NCBI GenBank assembly: GCA_958450325.1
Contig: OY288261.1
Span: forward strand, 14,311,277 to 14,375,276
Source of the DNA: Agrostemma githago
Taxonomy: Eukaryota; Streptophyta; Magnoliopsida; Caryophyllales; Caryophyllaceae
Direction of reading: 5' to 3'
DNA length: 64,000 nucleotides
A program made the position numbers and the translations under genes. Position 1 is the stretch's first letter. Each line of letters starts with the position of its first letter. Of this stretch, positions 41,401-51,435 are shown one piece after another. A model generated the notes under the pieces. The model was not told where the DNA came from and did no database searches. It saw only the letters and a program-made list of their open reading frames with translations.

Positions 41401-44400
41401 TGTAATCCCCTAGAAAATCTAACGCAATACAGTGGCGGAAACACTGTAGATTTGGGATTAAAACACACTGATGTTCTATATTTTAATAAAAGAACGGTTA
41501 GTCAATACAGAGGCCACGTTTTACAAAAGAGCTAAATTAAATATTCTCCAAACAGGGTTACAAAAATCCATAAATAAACATGAATGAAAAAATAGTAGGA
41601 TCCACGCTACTCGCTAGCTCACACCCAAAACCCATCAGCAATTACCTGTCATGTTATAAACATAACAGCCACGTCAGTGGGGAGTAACTCGGACGTTCTC
41701 CCAGCCATATTATATCATATGGACAAATAATAGTATTATTATATCAAAATATTTAAAAAGAGAAAACATTAAAATGATATAATAAAAATAAGCGAGCTTT
41801 CAGCGAAACTTAAAGAACTTGTCAACCTGCAAGTCAAAAATCAATCGATAATAATAATATTCAAAAATGGCGTTATGGAAATTCGATCGGTGTGCACAAG
41901 GCTAGACTTTCACTAGGATAATACTGGAAACTAGTTTCGAGAACTGTAGACTTAACTCATAACAGAATCCAGTCTCTAACTAGGCAACTCAACTATAACA
42001 GGACTGCGTGCAGCGAGGTCCTAGTTTAAGTAGTATACACCCCTCCTGGATACAAACCATATCCAGTTCAACCCGACGCGACTTACACGATGCGATATCT
42101 AAGTTTAAGAGCACAATGCACACTTTCCTGAACACAAACCATGCTCAGTTCAACAACCAGTGTGCCCCATAAAGACACACCAGCCTTACAGTTGATGGCA
42201 AAAACGTATATCCCAGACTATATTACTCTAACCCCCACACTTGACTTTATTCCATAACTCCAAAACAAGCCATTATCGATATTCAAAATAAATATAATCA
42301 TTACGAGGATAAAAGAATAAACACTTTATATTAAAAAGGAAACTTTCCATAAATAGAAACTTACTAATTTTAGAAACTTACTTAAAATAGAAATATTCTT
42401 ATAGAAAATTCGTAAATTATTAAAATAAGTGAAATGTATAAAAATAGCATTTCTAACGAAAATAACATTTTATTATTATCATCGTTATCGTAACTTTAAT
42501 ATATTTCCAAATTCGTTACTCGAAATATAAATAAAATATAATAAGTCAATAGTATTTTATAAATAATTAGGAAATCGAGTTAAAACTATAAATTTTAGAA
42601 AAGATATGTTTTTAAGAAGACGATATCAAAATTAATTGAGTCAACGAGTGTTATAAATGAAATGAGATTTACGAAGATTTCAAATTATTTTTAACAGATA
42701 GTTTTTATTAATAAATAATACAGATTTTAATAAAATAGTCAATCGGAAACAAACAGGAAATTATTAGTGAAAATAATCTCGACTAAAAATATATTTAAAA
42801 CAAAATCGACTATTTTCTCATTTATTAGAATAAATCGTAAAACGAAATTAATTTATTAACAAGTATACAAATTTCGATTAAAATATAAAAATACGATTTT
42901 GAGTGAAAATTATAAATTAACGAAATATGACGAAAATATGGAATCGACATTATTTAGTTACTAGTGTCACGATAACCAACAAAATACTATAACGATCGTA
43001 AATAATTAAATTACTAATGATTTATAAAACGATATCGAAAGTTGTAAAGAATTTAAGGCATACGATTTAAAAATAATATTATTAGCAATAATGAATAGCT
43101 AAAATTAGAAAACCGAAGTCAAAATATTTACTACATACTACTACTCAAACATACGATATAAAATCGAGTAACGTCCTAAAGTTACCTTGAGCGCAAAAAT
43201 CGTCAATGCACTTGCCGATCCATCAATTTCTCCAAGCTTCGTTCCTTCTGATATTTGCCTTCAAACCACTTCAAGGCTCCAAAGGAATCCGAGACACACA
43301 GAAACAGAAACCAAGGAATCAGAAATAACGAAGGTCTGAAATGACTAGAGATGACACGGAATGTGACAAGGGAAAGAGAGGAGAGGAGAAGGGATAAAGA
43401 GAATCGGGGAAGAACGAGAAGGATAAAATAAAGGAGTAATATCAGCAGCGGCAACATCAATAGCAACATTAGTACAGATAATGACGGTACCAATAAATAG
43501 CCAAACGAATAAGAAGAGGAAGAAAAAGGAAGAAGAGAAAGAGTGGGCATCGAAAGTAGGAGTAGCAGCATAAAGAGACAGCGAGGATAGCAGCAAAAAC
43601 AACGAAACAGTTGAAGGAAAGTTAAATCAGCCCCGATAGAACAACAAAAGACGCAACAGCAGCAGCCAACACAAAACGACACCGCAAATCGACATCGGAA
43701 CCGAGCAAACAGCATCAATCGCGCGGTAACAACAGCAGGACAGATTAGTGTAAGAAGAAGGAAAGAAGAAAAGACAAGGAAGAAGGAGGAGAAGAAAGAA
43801 TGAGACACGCAACAGCAGCATCACGCAGCAACAAACAACAGTAGTGAAATCAACATAACGTGACAGCAGCAGCACCGCAACACGAAGGAGACAGAACGCA
43901 CGGACAGCGACAAAAGTGGCTCGAAAACAGAATTAACAAGACGAAGAGGCCCAAAACGAACTTAACAGCATCAACACGGAAGAGAAAAGAACAGAACTTA
44001 TAAAAGAAGAGTTGGAAGAAGAGAAGAAGGAGAATTACCTTCACGAATTACGGCAAAGGGGACTGATAAACGCAGCAGCAACACTGATAATATCAACAAC
44101 ATCAGCGAGCAGCAGCAGCAGCAAAATCAGCGTAGTATCAATGGCAAAAACATGAAGGACAAAAACGACAGCAGAAGGAGACAAATCGAAAATGAAGAAG
44201 GAGGGAGGGACGAATAGGCATGAAGAAGAGGTGAAAAGGAGGTAGAGGGGATGCGGTTTGATGAGGTGAATGAAGAGGTTGACGAGTGACTTGTGAAATT
44301 AACAAGGAAGGAAAATGAAGCGGTGGAAGAGGGTAATAAGTGGGGGAATGAATGATGAGTGAGCGGAGGAGAATGAGAAGGCAGGGGGAGGCGTACATAA

Positions 44401-45022
44401 TTGTGGAATATATTGTCAAGACAAGTGGGCTGAATGTAAGGATTAATTAAATGAATCGGTTCGAAAATACGAACTAAATGAATTTAGTAACTATAGGTTG
44501 ACTGACCCACGAATCGGATTAAAAACGAGTCAATAAAATTAATAAATAGTCGGGTCGTCTAATAAAATGAGTAAATAAAAGATTCGAGACGAAAACGAAG
44601 TTTAGAGAAATAAATAATTAGACGATGAAATAGTATTTTCCGAAAAATAATAAATTTTCGATAAAGTGAATTAAATTGATTTCTCGAGTAAATGTAATAA
44701 ATATTTTGACGAAACTTAATATAAATGAACTTCGAGCTTGAATATAAATAAATAAATAAATAAAAGAATTTAGAATTTAAATCGTCGAAATAGGCTTTCG
44801 ATAAAAATTAAATTAAATGTATAAAATGAATCAAAACAGAAATAAAAATATGTTTTAAATATAAGAAGAGTTTTCGAGACAAATAGAATTGTAGGAATTT
44901 GACACGATTAAACGATAAATTCGTTTTGTAATAATTTAAAGAGTTACGAGTTAAATCGTAAAAATAAAAATACGAACATAATTTTAATTTAATTTTAAAT
45001 TTATAAAATCAAGGGTGTTACA
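41401..45022. mobile_element. Solo LTR, 3622 bp, TSD GCTAT
   Basis: It begins TGTAATCCCC and ends GGGTGTTACA; the flanks carry the identical 5-bp duplication GCTAT (41396-41400 and 45023-45027). The interrupted helicase frame continues directly on the other side. The interior has no gag or pol sequence; frames seen at 43200-44400 come from a purine-rich stretch and are low-complexity. LTRs of 2-4 kb with TGTAA...TTACA ends are known from the Tekay/Del chromovirus lineage, so I infer a solo LTR of that kind. A non-autonomous element of other type is less likely. Confidence 0.82.
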
Positions 45023-46336
45023 GCTATTGAGAAGAACACAGGTGGTGTTTTCTTTTTATACGGTTATAGAGGAACAGGGAAAACATTTATTTGGAAGACT
45101 TTGTGTGCAACTCTGAGAAGCAAAGGGGAAATAGTTCTTCCGGTGGCTTCTAGCGGAATTACTGTCATTCTACTACCAAGAGGCCAGGTCGGACGACACA
45201 TTCGAGGTTTAGCATTCCTATTAACGTAGACGAAATGTCAATGTGCTCATGAATGAGACCAGGTGCTGGTCTTGCTGAATTACTCATAAAGACTAAACTC
45301 ATAATTTGGGATGAAGCCCCAATGGTTGGTCGACATTGTTTTGAAGCACTTGACAGAAGCCTCAAAGACATAATAATAATAATTGTTAACATTGACTTTG
45401 CCGATAAACCATTTGGAGGGAAGGTCGTCGTGTTAGGAGGTGACTTTAGACAAATATTACTTGTCGTTCCAAAAGGTAGTCGACAAGATATTGTACACGC
45501 AACCATATGTTCATCACCTATATGGAGGTTCAAGGTATCTTCTGTTGTTTTTATTTTTACATTTGGTATGCTTAATTACCTTTTCGTGAGTAATGTGTAC
45601 ATCAATTTCGTAGGTTTTGGAACTTACCCAAAACATGAGGCTACAGACTGGTGGTTTGGAGTCAAACGTCGAAGAAATAAGGCAATTCTCCGAATGGATT
45701 CTTAGCGTTGGCGATGGCACTGCTGGTGGTCCGAATGACGGTATAGCGACCGTTCAATTGCCTAATGAAGTTCTAATTGAGCCAGGTTGTGACCCAATTG
45801 CATCAATTGTGCACAACACCTACCCGAGTTTACTTGAACACCTTAAAAATCCACAGTATCTCCAGGAAAGAGCTGTTCTTGCACCGACTCACGAGGATGT
45901 CGAAAAGGTTAATCAGTATGTGGTGTCTCTTATTCCAGGTGACGAGGTTGTTTATTCGAGTGCAGATGAAATTACTGTTGACGAGACATGCCCTATTGTG
46001 AATGAACTCTATTCTACGGAGTTTCTTAATTCCATTCAATGTTCAGGTTTGCCAAATCACAATCTCACCCTCAAAGTTGGCGCTATTGTTATGCTATTGA
46101 GAAATATCAATCAGGCTAATGGTCTTTGCAACGGTACACGATTGGTCATATAAATACTTGGGGAACGTGTATTAGAGGCAACTGTAATATCAGGATGCGG
46201 GAAAGGCGTTCAAGTTTATATACCACGAATTAAACTTTCACCCTCAGATGAAACTAAGTTCCCTGTTCGTTTTGAAAGAAGACAATTCCCACTTGCCATG
46301 TGCTTTGCAATGACGATAAACAAGAGCTAGGGTTAT
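45023..46336 (+). pseudogene. Helitron PIF1-like helicase domain
   Basis: Right after the LTR comes GGVFFLYGYRGTGKTFIW, the Walker A motif (about 45058-45085), then VLPVASSGI. A frame change near 45190 and a TGA near 45250 follow. Walker B is LIIWDEAPM (about 45298-45324), then VVLGGDFRQIL. An intron 45535-45613 (GTATCT to TCGTAG) joins WRFK to VLELTQNMRL in phase. QNMRLQTGG, RAVLAPTHEDVEKVN and VGAIVMLLRNINQANGLCNGTRL match PIF1 motifs. A TAA at 46151-46153 and loss of all sequence after AMTINKS (46327) end it. Confidence 0.88.
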
Positions 46337-46473
46337 TGGCTTGTAACTTCTTCCTAAGTGACAAAGGGGACGATTTTCTGTTGATTTTCTTCAATTTGCT
46401 TATGCCACGTCGACTGCCACATGGGATCCTCATCAGAATCCTAGTCAATCCTATGTGGCTTAATATGAAAGTC
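46337..46473. other. Unassigned sequence after Helitron break
   Basis: About 140 bp with no recognisable feature apart from CTGCCACATGGGATCC and ATGTGGCTTA, a weak inverted pair. It may be part of the target of the following MITE. Confidence 0.4.
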
Positions 46474-46478
46474 TCTAA

Positions 46479-46750
46479 GAACAATCACAATAGGTAGTTT
46501 TTACCCTTGAGTTTGTCAAAAGAACTTTATTTGGTAAAATTTATCCTTATTTTGACAAACTTGGTTTGTACGGAGTATCTAAGAACCAAGTTTGTCCTCA
46601 AAACAATAAAGGAGGACCAATCAAATATTTTTATTAATTTAATTCAATATGATAAAAAACAATCTAAGATAAAGTTCTTATAGTTAAGATAGTGTAAAAT
46701 GAGGTGGCATAAGAAAAATTTTATGTAAGGTTCTTCCATTGTGGTTGCTC
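46479..46750. mobile_element. MITE, 272 bp, TSD TCTAA
   Basis: Left end GAACAATCACAATAGG and right end CCATTGTGGTTGCTC are imperfect inverted repeats (GARCAAYCACAATRG), flanked by TCTAA at 46474-46478 and 46751-46755. It contains no ORF. The superfamily is not certain from these ends. Confidence 0.72.
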
Positions 46751-46755
46751 TCTAA

Positions 46756-47360
46756 GGTCTCGTTTGGTTACTCCTCAACTTAGCGGGAAGTGCAAATTTC
46801 CATGAATTGTTGTCTTCCAGTCAACTCTCCATTTACGACTTCCTCTAAAAAACATTGCTACCCGTCAAAAAACACTTCCAATAAGCCGAACTACTAATGT
46901 CTTGGATGTTTTACTAGTGTTTCAAACTTTCACTAGTATACGGTTGTTCCCTCAACAATGTTTTTTTCCCGAACAAATAATGGTAATGTAACTCGGAAAG
47001 ATTTTATTTTTTTAAATAATGTTTGCTTTTTCTTTTGTTGAATGTTGATGATGTAATTTCGTTGTGACCGTTTACCATGAGAAAGACAATTTCAGCTATT
47101 TTATAAGTTGAAAGAAAAGTTATTTCATACTCCCTCCCATCCATTCAATTCTTTACGTGGGGAACGTTTTTGTGAGGAGAAATTGTGGGCCTATGTAAAG
47201 ATATACCCTTGATTAATAAATGACATAATAGTTTTTTAAACAAAATCATGGGAATTCCAAGATGACAACCAAACAAATATTCGTAGATTCGTGGGAAGTA
47301 AGTTAATGTGAAATAGAACTTCCTACGGGAAATCAGTTCCCGGATGAACGAAACGAGGCC
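46756..47360. mobile_element. PIF/Harbinger (Tourist-like) MITE, 605 bp
   Basis: Termini GGTCTCGTTTGGTT and AACGAAACGAGGCC are inverted repeats of the GGCCTCGTTTGGTT type typical of Tourist elements. The 3-bp duplication TAA is at 46753-46755 and 47361-47363. Its left TAA overlaps the right TCTAA duplication of the neighbouring MITE, so it landed in that duplication. Confidence 0.8.
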
Positions 47361-47421
47361 TAAATGTTGTGTTGCAATTTTATATAAAATTTTTTCCGTA
47401 AAATGTGCCCTAGAGACACAT

Positions 47422-47542
47422 GTTAACAGATTATTAAAGGGAAGATTTGCAACAATATATCATGAGAAATTGATATCTAAACTCATAATTACATTATTTA
47501 GAGAACTAATCTTGCAAATCTTCCTTTAGATAATCTCTTAAC
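47422..47542. repeat. Foldback element with 31-bp arms
   Basis: GTTAACAGATTATTAAAGGG... on the left pairs with ...CCTTTAGATAATCTCTTAAC on the right; the arms of about 31 bp match with a few changes and the loop is about 59 bp. No target duplication was found. Confidence 0.7.
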
Positions 47543-47591
47543 CTATACCTCTGGGAGTTGGACAGATTTTAGAAAAATCATTTACGGAGTA

Positions 47592-47782
47592 CTCCCTCCG
47601 ATTCTTTAGATTCGCAACATATTCCATATTTGACAAATTCATTAGGTTTGCAACATTTCTATAATAGGTAGGTTTTTGTTTGTGTAAACATTTTACTTTA
47701 TTGGTGAGACCCACCATCTCCACTCACAACCTTATTATTTGTGCAAATAGTAAACATTGCGAATCTAAAGAATCGGAGGGAG
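47592..47782. mobile_element. Stowaway MITE, 191 bp
   Basis: Termini CTCCCTCCGATTCTTTAGA and TCTAAAGAATCGGAGGGAG are nearly perfect inverted repeats, flanked by TA. This is the Tc1/mariner-derived Stowaway signature. Confidence 0.93.
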
Positions 47783-48137
47783 TATATAATAAGTGATACA
47801 CTTCTAAATAAGATGAATAATAATACAACTCTCTCCCATCTTTCTCCTTACTTTTCCTTTATCTTATTTTATACTAACAATGGTAATATCGACTGCAAAA
47901 GTAATGGAAAGCAAAATTGTCATTTTCCAATTAAATGTGGATGATATGAAGTACTCCCTCCAAGTAAATTGGTCTAGAGAAGAGTCGGTGAGAGTAGGGG
48001 GTCTTTGCCGCTTGAGTTACCCCTCCTTCTCAAATTATGGCTATGGGTGCAACATATAAATACGGAGAGATTAATTGTACAGACGATAAAGAGGAAGTAG
48101 TTCCGAGGTTCAACTCATACAACGATTCTATATATAA
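47783..48137. other. Intergenic spacer with a lone Stowaway end
   Basis: No gene is seen. At about 47953 GTACTCCCTCC begins like a Stowaway terminus but I find no matching right end. Confidence 0.5.
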
Positions 48138-48170
48138 CTAGTTAAGGGGCCCGGCGATGTCCGGGCCTTG
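48138..48170 (-). mobile_element. Probable non-autonomous Helitron 3' terminus
   Basis: On the minus strand a GC hairpin (GGCCCGG, loop, CCGGGCC; 48148-48167) is followed six bases later by CTAG and then a T (48137), the classical Helitron end (hairpin, CTRR, T). The element would extend to the right. A TC start was sought near 48830, where the minus strand reads TCTCTTTATTAA, but the flanking base is not the expected A, so the 5' end is unresolved. Confidence 0.55.
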
Positions 48171-48547
48171 GTATTCCAGTATTTTTTAAGACGCGAGGTT
48201 TTAAAATGGCGCAAATTATTACGGGTTTTTTTACCAACCACATTGAGTACGTCGTATGTATATTCACTAATGCTTCTATGATATAGACATTTTTCAAGTT
48301 TCATACAAAAAAACCAGTCATTATTTAACATCATAATGTACTACGGAGTACGTATTTATAAATACATTCATCTTTCATTTTTGAACTATTTTTTTTTATC
48401 ACGGGTTGCAAAACACTCCTTTATGTTATTTATTGTCGAAATCCAAAATCAATCTCTCAACAAACTACTTTAAGTATAAAATACATACGAGTATTAATTT
48501 CTAGGAGTATCTAGTAGACACGCGTTAAAAACATCGTTAAAATATAC

Positions 48548-48636
48548 TCCCTCCGGTTTAAATAATTGCCCCGTTTGGGTAATATTTGTGAGGAGTATTA
48601 TATTGAAATGGGGCAATAATTTTAAACCGGAGGGAG
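48548..48636. mobile_element. Stowaway MITE, 89 bp
   Basis: CTCCCTCCGGTTTAAA and TTTAAACCGGAGGGAG are inverted repeats; TA on both sides; arms extend through GGGGCAATAAT-type text so the whole element folds into a hairpin. Confidence 0.93.
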
Positions 48637-48943
48637 TACTTGTATTTTTCGAGTTAAAATGTGGTAATAAAACACGCGGAAGAAACTATATTAGGTGTGT
48701 GTTCTAACATTAATTCAGCTCGTAATTCGTATAATCTGCTCCTTATTACAATCGGGTTGAGACAAATCCAATTTAAAAAGGTTCTTAATATACAAATATG
48801 AAGTAAGAAATAAAAAAATTAATAAAGAGAATGATAAGACAATAAGCCTAAGTAACCAAACTTGTAAATATCATTAATGAGGGGGGGCATTTTTGGAAGA
48901 GAAAATTACGCAAAACTTCTTATCCATGCATTCTCCCCCTTTT

Positions 48944-48950
48944 TATATAA
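48944..48950 (+). promoter_or_regulatory. Candidate TATA box of isocitrate dehydrogenase gene
   Basis: TATATAA in CCCCTTTTTATATAAGTT, about 190 bp upstream of the start codon, is the best TATA match before the gene. The transcription start is not known. Confidence 0.45.
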
Positions 48951-49135
48951 GTTAATGATATAAAAAAAAAAAAAAGGTTTGGATCGTGTCGTGCGTATTG
49001 CTGCCAAACTAGCGGACAGCCGGACACTACTTAGCCGTCAGCCGTCAGCAGTCAGCAGCGTTTAAAGGTTGTTTCGGTATTTTCCCTTTCACCTCATAAA
49101 ACCAACGTCCTCCCAAATTTTGATTGAATCTATCA

Positions 49136-51399
49136 ATGGCGTCCCAAATTATACGACGAATCCTCCAAAAGCAATCGAGCTTCATCAAGAAGCCTGATTT
49201 TTGCCGACAACTTTCTTCCTCGGCGACGCCGATTAAGGCTACTCTATTTCCTGGTGATGGTATTGGCCCTGAGATCGCTGAATCCGTTAAACAGGTTCCC
49301 TTTTCAGATCTCTAAATTCTTATATCACTTGCGGGTTGCCCTGTATTGAATGTCGTCACCAATGTTACACAGCACGTGAGAATGAAACTCCAACCCAACC
49401 AACTAAACTAAACTAAGCTAAGCTCATCTCATCACGGAGTAGAAAAGTTGTGTTATGTTGGAGGTAAATGAGGGGAGTGATTGATTATTGATCATTCCAT
49501 ACATTTTCCCCTTACACTGGACATTCATCCATTCTCTCTCCCCTCTACAACTCTTATCACTCCATCCTACATCTCTTTCTTTAATAACTTATACATGTAG
49601 ATTTTGGAACTATGAACCATATTTGTGCAGAGAAGATGTAGTTTGCATTCATTGAATTTTTTATATATCTTTTACTCATCACATGTGGACCCAAACTCAT
49701 GAAAATGGTCAAATTACATCTAAAAATAGAAAGGTAAACCATTCATTGAGACGCCCCAATATGGTATGTAATAGGCAAACAATTCATTGGGAGTACAAAT
49801 GAGCTACATTCCATTCCAGTACATAAGGGAAATCAGTTGTACAATGACCAGCTGGCTGCTTATTACTCTACGCATACTACTATATGTCAACACTTAATTG
49901 ACTCTACTTTGTCATCTACCTAGCTCTTGACTAGGAATACTTGGCTGCTGCTTGCTCAATCTTTTCTTTACAATGATCACTAGAAAAAGGCTTCCACGGA
50001 TGACACTGTAACATGTAATCCAATAGAATTCTCATCATGGCTACTTCTTGGCCAATTCAGCTATCAATTTGCTCTTCATATTACGACCTCAAATCTTATC
50101 TTTTGTAGAAAATACTCCCTACGATGCCATACTTTTGGCTACAACATGATTATCAACAAGGACAACAGCTAACAGCTAGGCTCGTGTAGCTGAGTGTACT
50201 TAATGTGTTAGCAAATGGATTTTAAAGCACTAGGTGAATATCTGGTTTCAGGGCAGATGAAGAAAAAAAGTTTCTTGTGGGTTGATCGTACTTGTAAATT
50301 TATTTAGTGGAAAGCTACCATAAGTTGAATATATGTGAGGTATATTTTAATCAATAGTAGGATTCTAGTGAATGAGCACTAGTATATTATAGTGCTATAT
50401 TTGAGTTTATTGTCTGTTGTAAGTGCTATGTTATCCAAATTTGTCTTTAATTATGTTAGATGTTTTCATAGGAAAGTTCTCCTGTTAATCATTGTTTAGC
50501 TTGACTTATCTGGTGAGCCATGTGAAACCATCTTTTTCCTTTGAACCCCAAAATGGTGAAATTTTATATCTTATATGATCGTCAGATACATGTAAGAAGT
50601 ATCTAATATATTGTGTTCAACTTGCAATAGATGATGCCATGCCTAGTATAGCGCATCCATTTAAGCATAGAGTTGTAGTATGCCGATAGCATCTTTGTCT
50701 TTGGATTGTGTGTGGATCTTACATTGTGCCTGCAATGGGGGATGGAACAAGCTGAATCATGACTAACATTTCTACTGCTTGTTTAATGCAGATCTTTAGA
50801 TTAGCTGAGGTACCGATTGAGTGGGAGGAGCACTTTGTTGGGAAGGAAATAGACCCTAGAACTCAAAGTTTTCTTACTTGGGAAAGTCTAGAATCAGTAC
50901 GCAGAAATAAGGTTGGTCTAAAAGGTCCTATGGCTACACCAATTGGAAAGGGTCATCGTTCTTTAAACCTGACATTAAGAAAAGAACTTAACTTATATGC
51001 CAATGTCAGACCATGCTTCAGTTTGCCTGGCTATAAGACCAGGTATGATGATGTTGATCTTGTCACTATCCGTGAAAATACTGAAGGTGAATACAGTGGA
51101 CTTGAACATCAGGTAAGCCTTATGCTTTCAATCATGGTTACATATATGGTGTACTGTTTTTGGTTGCATTTGCTTATGATGCCCATGGATTTAGGTGGTT
51201 AAGGGTGTGGTTGAAAGCCTCAAAATCATTACCCGTCAGGCAAGTTTGAGGGTTGCAGAGTATGCTTTCCAGTATGCAAGGGCTCATGGAAGACAGCGGG
51301 TGTCTGCGATACACAAAGCAAATATCATGCAGAAAACTGATGGTCTATTTTTGAAGGTTTGTAACGACTGTGATCTACACTGCTGTTAAATTTTCTATG

Positions 51400-51435
<36 letters not shown>

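Larger units (their letters stand above)
37812..46336 (+). mobile_element. Autonomous-type Helitron remnant (RepHel), broken
   Basis: The segment encodes, in order, Helitron N-terminal sequence, a Rep-type HUH endonuclease and a PIF1-like helicase on the plus strand. Its 5' end is cut by LTR D at 37811/37812, its helicase is split by a solo LTR (41401-45022), and the helicase C-terminus stops near 46336 where unrelated DNA begins. Typical TC and hairpin-CTRR ends are therefore not seen. Stops, frameshifts and a deletion make it a pseudogene. Confidence 0.88.

Noticed and set aside
43203..44419. Long minus-strand ORFs coding hydrophobic Leu/Phe/Ser-rich proteins
   Set aside because: They are shadows of a purine-rich stretch within the solo LTR; low complexity, overlapping frames and no domain.
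48830..48840. TCTCTTTATTAA as the 5' end of the minus-strand Helitron
   Set aside because: The base before it is T, not the A expected at a Helitron insertion site, and no other copy is available for comparison.
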